Positions 6,617 through 7,361 of a stretch of DNA of 7,361 bases are shown piece after piece. Numbering within the stretch: the first letter of the stretch is position 1; every line of letters starts with the position of its first letter. The translations under genes and the position numbers were made by a program. The notes beneath the pieces are model-generated. The model had not been told where the DNA came from and searched no databases. It worked only from the letters and a program-made list of their open reading frames with translations. The DNA comes from Verrucomicrobiota bacterium (GTDB lineage Bacteria > Verrucomicrobiota > Verrucomicrobiia > Limisphaerales > UBA1100): the NCBI GenBank assembly GCA_028872645.1, contig JAPKDK010000143.1, forward strand, positions 1 to 7,361, written 5' to 3'.

Positions 6617-7361
6617 AAATTATCTGCACCCTCCTTTGTGCCGCAGGGTTGGTCACGGCTGCCGAATTGCCGCCGTTGGCCAAACCGGGACAGGGCGCGT
6701 TGTTATCGGCCAATTTAATTTACTCGTTTTGGAATCGTCCGACCCCTCAATGCCATGCTTCAACGATCGCAGAAACGCCAACCGGGTTAGTAGCTGCATG
6801 GTTTGCTGGTACTCGCGAGAAACATAGTGATGTGGGTGTTCGCATATCACGTCTGCTAAATGGTAAATGGACTACACCGGTAGAAGTGGCTGATGGCTCT
6901 GAGGGAGAGGACAGGGAATATTCCTGCTGGAATCCGGTTTTATTCCAACCCAAGAAGGGACCGCTCATGCTCTTCTACAAGGTGGGTCCCACGCCCAGCC
7001 GTTGGTGGGGGATGCTCTTGACCTCCAAGGACGGAGGTAAGACTTGGGGGGATCGTCACAAACTCGGAAAGAACGACAAGATCGGTCACCTGATTGGTCC
7101 AGTGAAAAATAAGCCAATCCAATTGGCCGACGGCACCATCCTTTGTCCGTCCAGCACCGAGCATAAAGGTTGGCGCGTTCATTTTGAAGCTACACGGGAT
7201 TTTGGTAAGACATGGAAAGTCATCGGCCCCATCAATAATGGAAAGGAGTTTGGAGCAATCCAACCCAGCATCCTGACATACGCCGATGGTCGGATGCAGG
7301 TGATGTGTCGCAGCCAACAAAAGGTTGTGACCCAAAGCGAATCCAAGGATGGAGGTAAAAC
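6613..7361 (+). CDS. Exported BNR/Asp-box sialidase-fold protein (C-terminus missing)
   Basis: The reading frame opens at ATG 6613, overlapping the sulfatase stop, and stays open to the right edge (249 full codons). Residues 1-17 are a signal peptide (MKIICTLLCAAGLVTAA). The mature part matches the BNR_2/sialidase-like six-bladed propeller family (PF13088): HASTIAE at 48-54, LVAAWFAGTREKHSDVGVRI at 59-78, CWNPVLF at 105-111, and LMLFYKVGP at 118-126. Asp-boxes are seen at 138-145 (SKDGGKTW) and 194-201 (TRDFGKTW), with a third starting at 244 (SKDGGK, cut by the edge). The FRIP motif of classical sialidases is absent near the N-terminus, so cleavage of sialic acid is not claimed; relatives in sulfatase-rich bacteria are usually annotated only as exo-alpha-sialidase family. 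The coupling to the sulfatase suggests consecutive steps on one decorated glycan, which is inference. Confidence 0.9.
   Translation, partial: MKIICTLLCAAGLVTAAELPPLAKPGQGALLSANLIYSFWNRPTPQCHASTIAETPTGLVAAWFAGTREKHSDVGVRISRLLNGKWTTPVEVADGSEGEDREYSCWNPVLFQPKKGPLMLFYKVGPTPSRWWGMLLTSKDGGKTWGDRHKLGKNDKIGHLIGPVKNKPIQLADGTILCPSSTEHKGWRVHFEATRDFGKTWKVIGPINNGKEFGAIQPSILTYADGRMQVMCRSQQKVVTQSESKDGGK

Noticed and set aside
6940..7335. Minus-strand open frame (131 codons) at the right edge
   Set aside because: It is antisense to the sialidase-fold gene, whose Asp-boxes and signal peptide are clear in the plus frame.
7024..7361. Direct DNA repeat TCCAAGGAYGGAGGTAA at 7024 and 7342
   Set aside because: Both copies encode SKDGGK of successive Asp-boxes in the same propeller, so the likeness follows from the protein repeat and is not a mobile or regulatory repeat.

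Overview
The window looks like a chromosomal piece of a bacterium of the Planctomycetes-Verrucomicrobia superphylum, more likely Verrucomicrobiota. This is inferred from the gene mix, with no rRNA or marker gene present: a formylglycine sulfatase followed by a sialidase-fold protein, a secreted NIPSNAP protein, a stand-alone half of a MauG/CCP-type cytochrome c, and a carboxypeptidase-regulatory/cytochrome c/Vgb-propeller fusion. Shine-Dalgarno signals are weak or absent in front of most genes. All six proteins start with a signal peptide, so the whole window encodes envelope or secreted functions.

Layout: two gene groups diverge from a 78-base region (5120-5197). Leftward (minus strand), in transcription order: a 700-residue secreted protein with a propeller-like N-terminal part and two C-terminal NIPSNAP domains (5119-3017); a 73-base gap with a plausible sigma70-type promoter; a monoheme cytochrome c (2943-2227); a 650-residue protein joining a carboxypeptidase-regulatory-like domain, one CxxCH haem site and a seven-repeat Vgb-like propeller (2199-247); and, 2 bases further on, the start of a small secreted protein resembling cupredoxin-like/methylamine-utilisation-type proteins (244 to beyond the left edge). 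The last three genes are tightly packed and are probably one operon.

Rightward (plus strand): a Cys-type sulfatase (5198-6616) overlaps by an ATGA junction a BNR/Asp-box sialidase-fold protein (6613 to beyond the right edge). They are probably translationally coupled and act together on sulfated or otherwise decorated glycans outside the cytoplasm.

The leftward trio suggests an exported electron-transfer or oxidation module: two haem proteins and a possible copper protein, with the propeller as sensor, scaffold or catalytic part. Its substrate cannot be read from the sequence. The divergent region holds a perfect 8-bp inverted repeat that could be an operator for one or both directions. I saw no RNA gene, CRISPR array, insertion sequence or attachment site. 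No stretch over 300 bases lacks a gene.
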